A stretch of 64,000 nt of DNA from Trichomonas vaginalis G3 (GCF_026262505.1 NC_067203.1:1302001-1366000), one strand, 5' to 3'; numbered from the stretch's first letter, positions 29,561 through 39,073 are shown. Program-made: numbers and translations. Notes: generated by a model not told the origin, from the letters alone.

Positions 29561-31171
29561 ATGTACGCTGCTCAGAATATAACGCCAACAGTTTTGGATG
29601 CCATGAACGGAAATGTTTCCGAATGGTATAACAAATGCGACAATGCCATTAGAAGGTCAGAAATAGTTCCTGGAACTTACGAATATACAACTGCTGTTTC
29701 TTATGGAAACGTAGGTGAGTTTGGAGAAGGTTCTTCAACAACAGTAGATATTGCTTGCGACAGGTTTCACATTATTTCTATTGACAACTCATTCTTATAC
29801 GTGGAACAAGACATTGAAATAAAACCTTCTGCCAAGTTGTCTGACAAGAAAGGTTGCAATGGAATTTTCTATGTCGGATACCAATATGCTCCAGAAGTTT
29901 TTATGGGATATAAGATATATTCTAACTCTGACTTAGTTCAAACAGTAACATGGGCAAACTATGAATGGTTCGCTTTGAGAAACTCAGTACAACCACAAGC
30001 TAGAGAACAAACAGACCAGTATGCAACTATTGAGAAAATAAGAAGACTTGACCCTAACGTTCCAGGAGTTTATGTTAACCTTTCTGGACAAACTGCAGCA
30101 GCAGTAACCAAAGTAAAACTGAAACTTAGAGTTCCTTTGTCATCTTTCCTCATCTTCAGGTTTTTAAGATACTTGCCAAACTGGGCAGGAAAAATTTCTA
30201 TCGAACTTACTCCAAGCAAAAATAACTTAGTCATTGCACCAACACAAGACACATTCACTATTACAGACGTAAAGGGAACAAATCAAACGTCATTCGCCGA
30301 ATTTTGCAAAGACAAAGTTGACTTAGACTTTGGTTTCTCAAACTTCAACAATGAAGTAAACTATTATTTCAATGCTGCTGGAACTGCTTGGGACCCAGTT
30401 AAGTTTACATGCGAACAGTTTGAACGCAAGAGAATAGAAAGCAGACTTGCAGTCTATATGTTGGACCCAGATATTTCAAATGCTTTAGCTGCCAAATATA
30501 TTGCAGTTCCACTTATGTTCCCTATACACCAAATATCTGTCAAAGACTTTGCAGGTGAAGTTGGAAACCAAAATCCAGGAGCCGCAGGTGCAAGAACAGA
30601 TATTGCTTTAACAACTGCAATGAAACATGCAGATACTATGTTTGTACTGTTCAGACGAACTATAAATGACTATTCTTGTTTCTACAACCCTGGTATTAAA
30701 TATCATATAAACATAGATGGCAAATATTATCCAAGAGAAGAATATTCTACAGTTGAGGATATGAGGTCATATAACTTGACATTAGATGCTATGAACTTTA
30801 ACAACAACTTCACAACAACCATTAACCCTGAAATGCAAAGTTCTATTATGCCATATGTGAAAGTATGGACTCATACAGGAGGTCAAAAAACTCAATATAC
30901 AAATGGAGACCGTTCAAACTTTTGGCTTGGCATTCCATTTGCTGACTCAGAAGACTTTATGGGTGGTATTTCAACTGTTGGTACAGTTCAAATACAATAT
31001 ACTGGTGACAGAGACGGTCCAGATGAATTGAGAGCAAAGAAGTTTACAAAACCAATAGCACTTTTCACGGAAGATGCTCTTTTGAAGATTCGTTCGATGA
31101 AACCTGCTGGGGCTCCTCAGATTGGCATAACGACAGCTTCCATCGAGCAGATTTTGGCAGCAGGTCAGTAA
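29561..31171 (+). CDS. Major capsid protein, Polinton double jelly-roll type (looks whole)
   Basis: A 536-residue protein starting shortly after the upstream locus. Rich in Asn, Thr, Tyr and aromatic residues with alternating beta patterns and no signal peptide. Segment KVKLKLRVPLSSFLIFRFLR followed by LPNWAGKISIELTPS matches the equivalent segment of the broken second copy in this window (FDFKLRLRIPVRRFLPLEAI then FAGNIQLKVKFS). Length, order (upstream of a minor capsid candidate and the ATPase) and the paired beta-domain pattern fit the Polinton major capsid family. The frame looks whole. Identification rests on context, length and internal comparison; a structure prediction of this frame would show two jelly rolls if right. 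Confidence 0.75.
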   Translation: MYAAQNITPTVLDAMNGNVSEWYNKCDNAIRRSEIVPGTYEYTTAVSYGNVGEFGEGSSTTVDIACDRFHIISIDNSFLYVEQDIEIKPSAKLSDKKGCNGIFYVGYQYAPEVFMGYKIYSNSDLVQTVTWANYEWFALRNSVQPQAREQTDQYATIEKIRRLDPNVPGVYVNLSGQTAAAVTKVKLKLRVPLSSFLIFRFLRYLPNWAGKISIELTPSKNNLVIAPTQDTFTITDVKGTNQTSFAEFCKDKVDLDFGFSNFNNEVNYYFNAAGTAWDPVKFTCEQFERKRIESRLAVYMLDPDISNALAAKYIAVPLMFPIHQISVKDFAGEVGNQNPGAAGARTDIALTTAMKHADTMFVLFRRTINDYSCFYNPGIKYHINIDGKYYPREEYSTVEDMRSYNLTLDAMNFNNNFTTTINPEMQSSIMPYVKVWTHTGGQKTQYTNGDRSNFWLGIPFADSEDFMGGISTVGTVQIQYTGDRDGPDELRAKKFTKPIALFTEDALLKIRSMKPAGAPQIGITTASIEQILAAGQ

Positions 31172-31484
31172 GTTGTTCTTGAACTGACTTCTCTCCGTCA
31201 AATATTGACAGTACGCCAGTTTTGACATAATATTGTATTATAAACTTTCCTTTAGTAATATATGTAAGTTTTGAAGTTATATTTTTGTCTGCTTCAAGAA
31301 CTTTCACCATTTCAGTTATACCAACTTTCTTTGCTTTATGAAAATATTTTGGTTCAGCAAAGACTGCTATTCTATAACATTTTCCATTGTTTGTATAAAG
31401 AACTATTCTGTCAATGTATTTGTATTGTTTGTGTGTGTAAACTTTGTTCTGCTTCAATTCGAAGAGATACTCAAATGCGTCCAT
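31065..31484 (-). CDS. Unknown element protein of 139 residues
   Basis: A minus-strand frame starting at CAT 31482-31484 (MDAFEYLFELKQNKVYTHKQ). Mixed alpha/beta, Lys-rich, no known domain recognised. Its 3' end overlaps the 3' end of the capsid gene by about 107 bases, convergently. Its start is 18 bases from the start of the divergent gene at 31503, which supports both starts. Function unknown. Confidence 0.5.
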   Translation of the reverse strand: MDAFEYLFELKQNKVYTHKQYKYIDRIVLYTNNGKCYRIAVFAEPKYFHKAKKVGITEMVKVLEADKNITSKLTYITKGKFIIQYYVKTGVLSIFDGEKSVQEQLTDLLPKSARWKLSLCQSEEPQQVSSNESSKEHLP

Positions 31485-31502
31485 CTTTTTATTCTAAGTA
31501 AA
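31485..31502. promoter_or_regulatory. 18-base divergent promoter
   Basis: CTTTTTATTCTAAGTAAA lies between the start codons of divergent genes at 31484 (-) and 31503 (+). It shares the TTTAT...TAAA plan with the spacers at 44594-44610 and 47308-47325. Confidence 0.5.
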
Positions 31503-32081
31503 ATGTCATTTCCGAAAAATAGAAGCGTAAGTGTTTCAAAAGGTTTAATGGCGGTGGCAGATGTGAAGTTAAATTCACCAACTCAAACAAACAGTCAAAG
31601 TGTTGTTGTCAATGTCAAAGACAGAGATGTTGAAGTGGGGAAACCATACGAAGACGAAGATGGTATAACAATTGTTCCTGTAAAAGAACCAACATATCCT
31701 GAAGTTAACAGAGACTTAAGTTCTGTTGCAGATATTCGAAACGACTACCAACAACTGAAAGACAAACTTCAAACTCAGGAGAAGATTTGTCAAGCTTTAA
31801 GTATAATGTTAAACTTGGTCGAACACAACCCTGTAAAAGTGAACTCATATGTCATTGCACCTCATGAAGTTTTGAAAGAACTATTGAAACTTTTGACAGA
31901 GGCAGACGATATAAACATCAAAGAAATAGAACCCGACATTAGTTGCTGTGGTGTTTCATATAATGTCATTGACAAGATATACGTTATGAAAGGAGGTGAA
32001 ACGTTGAACTTAAAATATAGTTTCCCAGACGTTATAAAAATATTTGACGACCACAACATTTCATTAAAATTTATTTGCTAA
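31503..32081 (+). CDS. Unknown element protein of 192 residues
   Basis: Start at ATG 31503 (MSFPKNRSVSVSKG); the frame opens further upstream but those codons lie in the divergent gene. The N-terminal third is polar; the centre has an acidic segment (GKPYEDEDGITIVPVKEPTY) and a helical stretch (NDYQQLKDKLQTQEKICQAL). The C-terminal half looks alpha/beta with a CC pair (DISCCGVSY). Ends 4 bases before the minor capsid candidate at 32086, so the two are a tight unit. Possibly a structural or assembly protein. Not recognised. Confidence 0.55.
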   Translation: MSFPKNRSVSVSKGLMAVADVKLNSPTQTNSQSVVVNVKDRDVEVGKPYEDEDGITIVPVKEPTYPEVNRDLSSVADIRNDYQQLKDKLQTQEKICQALSIMLNLVEHNPVKVNSYVIAPHEVLKELLKLLTEADDINIKEIEPDISCCGVSYNVIDKIYVMKGGETLNLKYSFPDVIKIFDDHNISLKFIC

Positions 32082-32085
32082 GTAA

Positions 32086-32883
32086 ATGGCAGAAGACATA
32101 ATGGTTTATACTATTACGACTAAAAACCCTGAGTCATATAATTCTATAACAACAAACTTACAAAGTCCTCAAGGACGATATTGTAAACTAACCTTAAACA
32201 CAATGACGACTAAAGCCTGTTTTGCTCTTTTGACACCAGAAGACTTTATTGTTGTGAATGGTAAAAAATACTCCTTTGAAGATACTTACTCAGATATACC
32301 ACCAACAGGTTTTGTTGACTTATTTAATACTTTAAGTACGGGTGTAACATGTGCTGCAACTAGAACAGGTTTCATTATGTTTGGATGTCCGACTGAGTTT
32401 ACTATAAACGATATGAGCTATAATACAAAACTTATTTCTGGTTTTTACTACCAACAGTTTCCTATAACAGGAAAAGGTGTAATACAAGGTTTGTCTATTC
32501 CATTGACATTAAGCACACCAATCTTATATATTGTTTCAAACTTAGGTTCAAAGTGTTATTCGAATGTCGACAGAAACTATTATGACAAAAAGATACTTAT
32601 GCGTATAAACAATACTTTCTCTGCTGGTTTGCCTATTGTTCATTCGAATGCAGAATTTTCAACCTTAGTGAACTCAAACACTTTGGCAAGTATAACGTTG
32701 ACATTAGTTGACGCAAACTTTGTTCCTGTAAAACTTTTATGTCCTATGTATTTGTCAATGACGGCAGAAAGTTTCGAATTGGAAGATGCAACTGGTGAAA
32801 GTATTGTATTACAAGAACAACTTCAACAACAAATAGCTCAAGAACAACAAATGCAACAAATGGAACAACAAAGTCAAGAATAA
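32086..32883 (+). CDS. Minor capsid (penton-like) candidate (looks whole)
   Basis: A 265-residue protein with strongly beta-type sequence and a Gln-rich tail (about the last 30 residues, EQLQQQIAQEQQMQQMEQQ). The segment TLASITLTLVDANFVPVKLL near the end of the folded part is the kind of closing strand seen in single jelly-roll pentons of Polintons and adenovirus-like viruses. It lies between the capsid genes and the helicase and packaging genes. Family membership is inferred from length, position and strand pattern. Preceded by TTTATTTGCTAAGTAA, the leader type seen before several element genes. Confidence 0.55.
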   Translation: MAEDIMVYTITTKNPESYNSITTNLQSPQGRYCKLTLNTMTTKACFALLTPEDFIVVNGKKYSFEDTYSDIPPTGFVDLFNTLSTGVTCAATRTGFIMFGCPTEFTINDMSYNTKLISGFYYQQFPITGKGVIQGLSIPLTLSTPILYIVSNLGSKCYSNVDRNYYDKKILMRINNTFSAGLPIVHSNAEFSTLVNSNTLASITLTLVDANFVPVKLLCPMYLSMTAESFELEDATGESIVLQEQLQQQIAQEQQMQQMEQQSQE

Positions 32884-32912
32884 AAAAATATTATTTTTTT
32901 ATTTTTATAAAA

Positions 32913-34146
32913 ATGTACAGAATAGATGTTTCAGATTTTTATGACTTCCAAGCATTCAAAATTGTGTCCATTTAGAGACTATAACAAAGCAGTCGAGAAT
33001 TTGAAACGTTTAGTCATTTATGTTGACTCTGCCCCAGAATGTTATGTCATGAAAGAATGGGATGTTGTATTTAACAAACCAAGAGCAACAATAGTTTCAG
33101 AACAAGAATGTAGACAGAAACTTAAGAAAATAAAAGTCGTACAAGTTGGCATGAAGATGTTAGATGCTTGGGATATCCTATTGTCAAAGTTAGAAGATTT
33201 TTCAGTTCGAGGTATAAAGTTCTATACACCTTCTCCAAACTTCTATTCTATCTTCACTGGATATAAATACGAACAAGTAGAATGGAAACACAGTATTATA
33301 GAAGCTTGGTTAGACCATGTCAAAGAAATTATATGCAATGGAAACGAAAGGAGTCTATGAGTATATCTTATGTTGGTTTGCAAATATCTTACAACATCCA
33401 AGTGCTAAAAATGAAACTGCTCTCATTATAATTGGAAAACAAGGAACTGTAAGAATACTTTCTTTACAGATATTTTGTGCAAACTGTTAGAAGGTTATTC
33501 GAACCCTAATATGACAAACTTAAAAACATCTTGGCAAGTTTAACTCCTCAATAGAGAATATGAAACTTATAGTTTGCAATGAACTTCAAAGTATAGATAC
33601 AACAAAAGTTTTGAACTCAGATGCTTTTGAAGAGTCTTATAACAGACAAAAGTTGGAGTTGTTGAAAGAAAGTATAAAGACCAAAGAGTTTGTGAAAATG
33701 TTGCAAACTTCATTATGGTTTCAAACAATGCTGTTCCGATGAAGTTAGAAAGTTCTGACAGAAGATATGTAGTTGTCAGAACGTCAGATTCTCATATGCA
33801 AGATACAGAATATTTGACGACTTAGCAGAAACTTTGACATCTGACTTTTACAACCACTTGTTCTCATATTTCATGACATTAGATATTTCTAAGTTCAATC
33901 CAAGACAAATTCCACATACCGAAGAGAGACAAACATTTGTTAGAAGCAAACAAGAGTGTATATGAACTGTTCATAGAAGAAAGCGACTTTGAGTGTTTAG
34001 ATGAAAAGTCTTTATATGATGAATATAAACAATATTGTCAAGAATATGGTTATATGGCAGCTTCTAAACGTACATTCTTGGCAAATGTCAAAAGTCTTTT
34101 AGATGTTCAGAATGGTGTATATACAAAGAAAATTTTTTCTGAGTAA
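32913..34146 (+). pseudogene. Primase-helicase (SF3 / D5-like) locus, broken
   Basis: The locus begins at ATG 32913 after TTTTTATAAAA. It contains FKIV/FRDYNKAVENLKRLV, then IKFYTPSPNFYSIFTGYKYE and DHVKEIICNGN, the region just before the ATPase core of virus-type D5/DUF5906 superfamily 3 helicases. Next comes a glycine-containing nucleotide-binding stretch (ALIIIGKQG), a middle part with NRQKLELLKESIKT-type helices, and a C-terminal winged-helix-like piece (YDEYKQYCQEYGYMAASKRT). Such helicases drive replication in many large DNA viruses and in some Polinton-like elements. The locus has several breaks and is a fossil. Confidence 0.65.
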
Positions 34147-34181
34147 ATTTAAAAAAAATATTTTTTTATCCGATAGAAAAG

Positions 34182-34603
34182 ATGACGAAATTCATCTCAG
34201 TAAACAAGTACATGTCAGGACTTAAAGAAAGAACTAGACCCATTCACATATTTGAATGTTTTCTTCTACCATTTTGAAAAGTCTTCATTCAGCAAAGTTT
34301 GGAACATCGAACCAGTTAAGTTTGCTATTGTGACTAAAAATGGTGCGAAATTTGAAGACTTAGAACATAGAAGGTTTGTTAACAGTCAAAGAAAATTTTG
34401 ACAGAAGGTTCTCAAACCTTAAAGAAGGCAAAGCATACAAACTTGTTATACCTTATGAACCAAAGAAGACAGACGACTATGAATATTATGAGTCTAAAGT
34501 TGTAGAAGTTCAAGGTAAATTGGGTAAAAAGCTATTAGAGTCTAAGCCAGTGTTTACTCCTAAAGAGGAAGAGAACATTGACATTGACCCAGAAATGTTC
34601 TAA
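34182..34603 (+). pseudogene. Small acidic-tailed protein locus, broken; related to the gene at 58092
   Basis: Starts at ATG 34182 after TTTTTTTATCCGATAGAAAAG (given here as its key part TTTATCCGATAG). The open part ends with TPKEEENIDIDPEMF; the whole gene at 58092-58565 ends with a similar acidic tail (SIDIDEES...EIDPEVI) and occupies a similar neighbourhood. Possibly a replication-associated or single-strand DNA-binding protein; inference only. Broken. Confidence 0.45.
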
Positions 34604-34619
34604 AAATAAAATTTTATTT

Positions 34620-35069
34620 TTACATGTCATATCTCCCCTTCTCTGGAACTGGTTCAGGTTCTTTCTTCTCTTCTACTTTTTTCTCTTTCTTTTCTTTCTT
34701 CTTCTTCTCTGGTGGAGATATGTCAAATTTCTCAGAACCATATTTATGTAAAAGTTCTTTGTCCTTTAATAGCTCATCTATTCTGTTTTCTATTTCATCT
34801 TCAAGAACAGCGCATGTGTCTTCTTTGCATTCTAAGAACTTTTGTTGGACTTCATCTTTCCAATCGGCGTCATCTCTGTCAACAAGTCTGTCATTGACAA
34901 ATTTTAAGACTGCTCTTTGTAATGTTTTATGGTTCTTGTCATATTCCCAGAAACAGAACTTTAGAACAAATTCACCTTTCTTGTTTACACTATGTAAGAT
35001 TTTATGGTCGACAGATGTTTTGCTGTCAAAAAGTTTGTCTCGAATATAGATAGCGAAATCGCTAGACAT
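34620..35069 (-). CDS. Unknown element protein with Lys/Glu-rich tail; related to the gene at 60615
   Basis: 149 residues. The core FVLKFCFWEYDKNHKTLQRAV followed by LKFVNDRLVDRDD matches the protein at 60615 (FVFTYVLKEYDRYHNEVNQT then LIKFVDKKLVNNE), so both elements carry this family. The last third is a run of Lys, Glu and Pro (EKKEKKVEEKKEPEPVPEKG). Start CAT 35067-35069; the ATPase gene starts 36 bases away in the opposite direction. Not recognised. Confidence 0.6.
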   Translation of the reverse strand: MSSDFAIYIRDKLFDSKTSVDHKILHSVNKKGEFVLKFCFWEYDKNHKTLQRAVLKFVNDRLVDRDDADWKDEVQQKFLECKEDTCAVLEDEIENRIDELLKDKELLHKYGSEKFDISPPEKKKKEKKEKKVEEKKEPEPVPEKGRYDM

Positions 35070-35105
35070 TTTCTAAAAGATAAAAATTTTAATTTTTCTA
35101 AAAAT

Positions 35106-35969
35106 ATGTTAGAAAAAAAGTTTGCTGACATTGACAAAAAATTTGAGAATGTTTTAAATAAGAACAAGGTGAAGTTAGAAAATGCTCAGATAAAGCCTAT
35201 ACATGAAAAGTTCTTATTTGCTCAGAATGGTATAACAGGTCTAATTGCACCACCTGGGTCGGGTAAGACTTTCACTTATCTTAAAATGGCTGCACAACAA
35301 CAAGAACTAGATGAGAAGAACCCATTCTATGAGTTAGTTGTTATTTGTTCGACTTCTGGTCAATTTGACCAAACCGTCAATTCGTTCAAAGATATTATAA
35401 AGAAGTCTAAGTTAGTATGTATAAAGGATACTGAGTTGTTAGATTGGATAAAGAAGTACCAAAGAAGAGTTTTGAAGTATAATGCTATAAATGAGTATAT
35501 AAATTCGAAGTTTAAAGACCCAAATGAGGAAATGCAGAGAATATTAGAGAAGAAACACTTCAGAAACAAACAGAAAGAGATAGAATACATTTCGAAGAAA
35601 TTGCAATCTTACGATTGGAAGACTTACCCTCATAGATGTCTTCTTATCTTAGATGATTTCGCCTCTCATCCTTTGTTAAAGAACAGAGAACAAGATATGT
35701 GTCGAATTCTTAAGAAGCTCAGACACTTTAACATCTCAGTTGTCATTTGTGTACAGACAGCAAAGAGTTTAAGTAAGGATGTTAAAAGAGTACTTACTGA
35801 CATAATACTTTTCCCCGGATTGTCCGAAGACGATTTCATGGAACTTATGAAAGAGTCCATGGCAGGTAAGTTTGACAGACATGAACTATGGGAGAAGTAC
35901 AAAGTCATACAAGACCCTCATACTTCTTTCAGAATTCATATCTACGCAAACAAAGTTCAAATTGTGTAA
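35106..35969 (+). CDS. Genome-packaging ATPase, A32/FtsK-HerA type (looks whole)
   Basis: 287 residues from ATG 35106; the frame is open upstream to 35004, but that part overlaps the divergent gene at 34620-35069. Walker A is APPGSGKT (residues 48-55) in the context GLIAPPGSGKTFTYLKM; Walker B is CLLILDDFA with DD at 183-184, followed by RILKKLRHFNISVVICVQTA, the sensor-like region of this family. The order and length match the packaging ATPases of Polintons, poxviruses (A32) and other nucleocytoplasmic DNA viruses, which pump DNA into capsids. The central insertion (residues about 105-170) is Lys-rich and helical. Looks whole. Confidence 0.88.
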   Translation: MLEKKFADIDKKFENVLNKNKVKLENAQIKPIHEKFLFAQNGITGLIAPPGSGKTFTYLKMAAQQQELDEKNPFYELVVICSTSGQFDQTVNSFKDIIKKSKLVCIKDTELLDWIKKYQRRVLKYNAINEYINSKFKDPNEEMQRILEKKHFRNKQKEIEYISKKLQSYDWKTYPHRCLLILDDFASHPLLKNREQDMCRILKKLRHFNISVVICVQTAKSLSKDVKRVLTDIILFPGLSEDDFMELMKESMAGKFDRHELWEKYKVIQDPHTSFRIHIYANKVQIV

Positions 35970-35999
35970 ATGGTCAAGCTTGAAAAATAAAGAGTGCAT

Positions 36000-36806
36000 C
36001 TACCCTACTTGTTTGAAGTTGTCAAAATATTCTGTTATTTTTTCCTTCAGTAATGTTAAGTCTTCTTTGAATGTAAGTATTGTACAACCTTTAATATCAT
36101 AGTGTGTTTGAGGTAACGTATCTTGAACTATTTGTTTCACATCTTCATTTGGGGTCATTGAAATCAGTAAGTTTTCGCGATAGAACCAATTTCTGTCAGA
36201 TTTGTAAATCTTAGCAAGGTCGTAAAAGCTCTTGTTGTTTCTTCTGACTAAATGCAACATAACCATGTCACTGTCTTCTTCTTTCTCCATCTCTTCAGTA
36301 TAAATCATATACTTATAGTTCTTTTCCTTTCCTTTTGGTACCGAACGTGGTATTCTTTTCTGTATGTTTTTGTCTTTTGCTTCAAGCTTGTTCTCTAGCT
36401 CTTCACGTTCTTGTCTATGAATTTCATCTAACATCATGAAAATATAACAAGCGTAACGAGGTGAAGCCCACATTGCTACAGCATTTACAAGAAGCCTATG
36501 AACATAATATCCTCTCAAACCAGGAGCCAAATTCTTGCGATTTTCGTACGGAATCTCTACCCTCGGTTTTCCGAGGGTAGCAAACATATGAGGAAATTCT
36601 TCTAAAAGTTCTTTTGTCTGTTGGTTTTCAAACCAATGATATGCTTGCTTTGTAGAACGAAGAGCATTCATTATACTTTGCATTTGGTACATATCGTCTT
36701 TGACTGAACGAATGAGACGCAATTGTTTGTTATATTGTATGCATTCATATTCTTCATTTATAGCTTCATGGACTATAACTGTTGTTGTGTTCTCTGATGT
36801 TGACAT
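36000..36806 (-). CDS. BRO/KilA-N-associated type protein, left element copy (looks whole)
   Basis: 268 residues (MSTSENTTTVIVHEAINEEY...). Segment PRVEIPYENRKNLAPGLRGYYVH followed by VNAVAMWASPRYACYIFMML resembles the second helical half of KilA-N proteins (the part reading HPDL..FVAEWCS..YAFYV in the gene at 61395). A charged coiled coil and a second domain (PRSVPKGKEKNYKYMIYTEE, then HLVRRNNKSFYDLAKIYKS) follow, the usual two-part plan of BRO/KilA-N proteins of large DNA viruses, where they act as DNA-binding regulators. A close copy is at 59690-60507. Its leader (TAAAGACAGTA before ATG) is shared with the genes at 58954 and 60507. Confidence 0.65.
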   Translation of the reverse strand: MSTSENTTTVIVHEAINEEYECIQYNKQLRLIRSVKDDMYQMQSIMNALRSTKQAYHWFENQQTKELLEEFPHMFATLGKPRVEIPYENRKNLAPGLRGYYVHRLLVNAVAMWASPRYACYIFMMLDEIHRQEREELENKLEAKDKNIQKRIPRSVPKGKEKNYKYMIYTEEMEKEEDSDMVMLHLVRRNNKSFYDLAKIYKSDRNWFYRENLLISMTPNEDVKQIVQDTLPQTHYDIKGCTILTFKEDLTLLKEKITEYFDNFKQVG

Positions 36807-36922
36807 TACTGTCTTTATATTCCGGATAAAAAATATTTTATAAAAAACTAACTTTATTTTTCTAACTAATGAAATTCATTATTTTTGTGCTGAATTCAGC
36901 AAAAATAATTTTTAGGGTAGAT

Positions 36923-36936
36923 GGTTAGATCTAACC
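36923..36936. promoter_or_regulatory. Palindrome, GGTTAGATCTAACC type
   Basis: Perfect 14-bp dyad in the spacer upstream of the 36806 gene, inside a longer block starting TAGGGTAGATGGTTAG and followed by a degenerate second copy. The same dyad is at 38184-38197. Confidence 0.7.
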
Positions 36937-37098
36937 CGATATCTAACCTCATTTCTACCCCAGTTATTTTATAAACGTTTCACATGGTAAACGTTATTTT
37001 TGGAATTTTGTGAAAACTCAACGGTTTGACACATGCCCTAAAAATTATTTTACTCAGAATTTTGTTGCTGAATTCAATAAAAATATATTTTAGGTGAA

Positions 37099-37116
37099 GA
37101 GGTGAGATTTCACCTC
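37099..37116. promoter_or_regulatory. Palindrome, GAGGTGAGATTTCACCTC type
   Basis: 18-bp near-perfect dyad in the same spacer, at the end of the gene locus that starts at 38081. Related to 38596-38613 and 62161-62178. Confidence 0.7.
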
Positions 37117-37146
37117 TTTTTTCACCTAATTTTTCACCTCTTTTTT

Positions 37147-38081
37147 TCACAAGCGTTTTACATGAATTGTACGATGTATATTTGAAATCCTAAACAATTT
37201 CGTAGCTTCAATTTCTTCTTTTAGTACATCAAAAATTTTAACAATGCCGAAAGTTTCTTTATACTTCTTCTTGACATCAGATAATAGGAAATCGTCAGCA
37301 GTTGGATAGTTTTTGTTCAGAAATTCTAACATGTTCATTTTATTTTCTACCGGCTTCTCTGCCTCCCTCTTTAAATCTGCATAGTCGTTTCTCATTCTTT
37401 CTATCTCTTTTACTGAATAGTTATATTTCCTAATTGCTGCTTTACATTTAGAACATTGCGGATTCATTTTTGCGTTATATTCTGAAACCTTACCTGCTAA
37501 AACAACCAAGGCGTCAATGGTTTTCTTTAAATCTGAAGCAGTTGGTTTTATCTGTTCATTCCATACCTTACCTCTTCTATCTTTATCTCTTATCTGCCAT
37601 ACACATTTTGCAGCTAATGAAACAAAGTTGTCGTATGTCTTAAACCCCCCGATTTATATATGTCAGAGATGTTCTTATATACCATGTCGCAATCTTTGTC
37701 CATAACTTTATGGTTGCAATGATATCCTAGAAACTCATAATTTACCTTTCGTATGAACTTCTTTATTTCTACTGAGTCAGTTGCTTTGACTTCAATTTCA
37801 TCGAATTCAGGAATAGTTAGTTTTTGCTGCTGAATTTCAGGTAGTTTAGGCAAATGGTCGATGAGGTCCTCCATTTCATAAAGATACTGTTCATTTGTTT
37901 CATCTTTCGCACTACAGTCTAAATTACTTGTTAAAAGTTCCTGCTTTATTCTTTGTATTTCTGTTTCGAAAGTAAATGAAGAAGGAATGAAGCTTTTCAT
38001 TTCTACTAACATAGATGTTGGATTCATGACTAACGAGTTTGGTGCTGTTGTTTGAATTGTTGTTGTGCCGATTGTTGACAT
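37147..38081 (-). pseudogene. KilA-N/BRO-neighbour protein locus, broken
   Basis: The locus starts at CAT 38079-38081 (MSTIGTTTIQTTAPNS). It has an acidic middle (YEMEDLIDHLPKLPEIQQQK) and, in its last third, a CSKCKAAIRKY zinc-ribbon-like CxxC with flanking Cys/His residues and a helical end (NPTADDFLLSDVKKK type). The leader (AAGAACAGAA before ATG) equals that of the KilA-N gene at 62060. Function unknown; probably a DNA-binding accessory protein. Broken, about one or two breaks. Confidence 0.45.
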
Positions 38082-38183
38082 TTCTGTTCTTTTATACAAA
38101 ATAAAAAAAATAAATAAAAATAAAACTAACTTTATTTTTTCTATCTTAAGGAAATTCATGAAAATTCAAGAGGGTAGAAATGA

Positions 38184-38197
38184 GGTTAGATCTAACC
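38184..38197. promoter_or_regulatory. Palindrome, GGTTAGATCTAACC type
   Basis: Perfect 14-bp dyad in the spacer upstream of the 38081 locus, flanked by AGAGGGTAGAAATGA on the left and CATCTACCCT on the right; same as 36923-36936 in the opposite setting. Confidence 0.7.
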
Positions 38198-38204
38198 ATC
38201 TACC

Positions 38205-38570
38205 CTAAACATTATTTTTGCTGAATTCAGCAACAAAATGAACGAGGTCAGGATGTATGTAAATACCTTTGAATTCATTTATAACACCCTTTGTAAGCTC
38301 ATAAAATGCTTGTTTTGAGGTCGAGCCACTTTTGGCTCCACCGTATTCTTTCAACCAAAACTCAAGAATTTCCTGCATGAATTTTGTATAAAAAGCAACA
38401 GTCCGAATTCCGGCGGTTGCTATATTCTTCACAAAATGCCTTATAATACTCTTCCCAGGACTTATTTTCCAACAACTTTCTAAAGTTTTTCCTAAACTGA
38501 CTGACTGACTGACTGACGGCACAAAGTGGCTTAACGAAAACATTAATATATAAAATTCATGAAAATTCAA
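38205..38570 (-). pseudogene. KilA-N gene fragment
   Basis: Contains EILEFWLKEYGGAKSGSTSK followed by GIYIHPDLVHFVAE, the second half of a KilA-N domain. The 153 bases 38226-38378 match 61731-61883 (whole KilA-N gene) with about three differences. The rest of the fragment is unrelated to that gene. Broken; it probably arose from recombination between the two elements. A (GACT) microsatellite lies at about 38496-38516. Confidence 0.75.
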
Positions 38571-38595
38571 GAGGGTGAAAAAACAGGTGAAAAAA

Positions 38596-38613
38596 GAGGT
38601 GAAATCTCACCTC
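38596..38613. promoter_or_regulatory. Palindrome, GAGGTGAAATCTCACCTC type
   Basis: 18-bp near-perfect dyad upstream of the KilA-N fragment, followed by CTTCACCTAAA as in the copy at 62161. Confidence 0.7.
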
Positions 38614-38623
38614 TTCACCTAAA

Positions 38624-38968
38624 TTATATTTTTTGGTCCGGGAACAACTTTCTCTCAATTGGAGCTGTAGCATACTCTTTGCGTAAGCGGTTCAGACCTT
38701 CTTCGAAGTCTTGGTCTCTCTTCGATTGAGATTGGAATTGGAATTGCTGGGGTGGAGCTTGCTGGAACAACCAAGGGTTGGGGAAGTAAGGCATAGGCTG
38801 AGGAGGGTAGTTCGGGAAGCCTTGTGGTGGGTAGTAACCTTGAGGTGGAAATTGGTAGTAATTCGAAGGTACTTGCTGGAACTGAGGTTGCTGAGGAGAC
38901 TGTTGTGGTTCTGCAGCTTTCGGTTCTTCTGGCTTTGGAAGGCATTCAGGAAGAGGAACGTCAGTCAT
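38624..38968 (-). CDS. Pro/Gln/Tyr-rich element protein
   Basis: 114 residues from CAT 38966-38968 (MTDVPLPECLPKPEEPK); the frame is open further upstream, but that part only translates the 22-bp repeats. The middle is Pro, Gln, Tyr and Phe-rich (YYQFPPQGYYPPQGFPNYPP), the end charged (DFEEGLNRLRKEYATAPIER). Low complexity of this type is seen in virion tegument-like or scaffold proteins, but no family is recognised. Confidence 0.55.
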   Translation of the reverse strand: MTDVPLPECLPKPEEPKAAEPQQSPQQPQFQQVPSNYYQFPPQGYYPPQGFPNYPPQPMPYFPNPWLFQQAPPQQFQFQSQSKRDQDFEEGLNRLRKEYATAPIERKLFPDQKI

Positions 38969-38980
38969 CCGTTTGTGTCC

Positions 38981-39073
38981 TGTCGGAAGGAAAAATTTTT
39001 CCTGTCGGATGGAAGAACTTTTTCTGTCGGAAGGAAAAACTTTTTCTGTCGGAAGGAAAAACATTTTCTGAAG
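38981..39073 (+). repeat. 22-bp tandem repeats, block 1
   Basis: About four copies of a TGTCGGAAGGAAAAACTTTT-like unit (22 bp with its last two bases TC), partly degenerate, in the spacer between divergent genes 38968 (-) and 39231 (+). Several junctions form GGAAAAATTTTTCC palindromes. Confidence 0.75.

Noticed and set aside
34624-35049. Plus-strand Ser/Phe-rich frame of 141 codons
   Set aside because: It is opposite the Lys/Glu-rich protein at 34620-35069 and shows the expected antisense composition.
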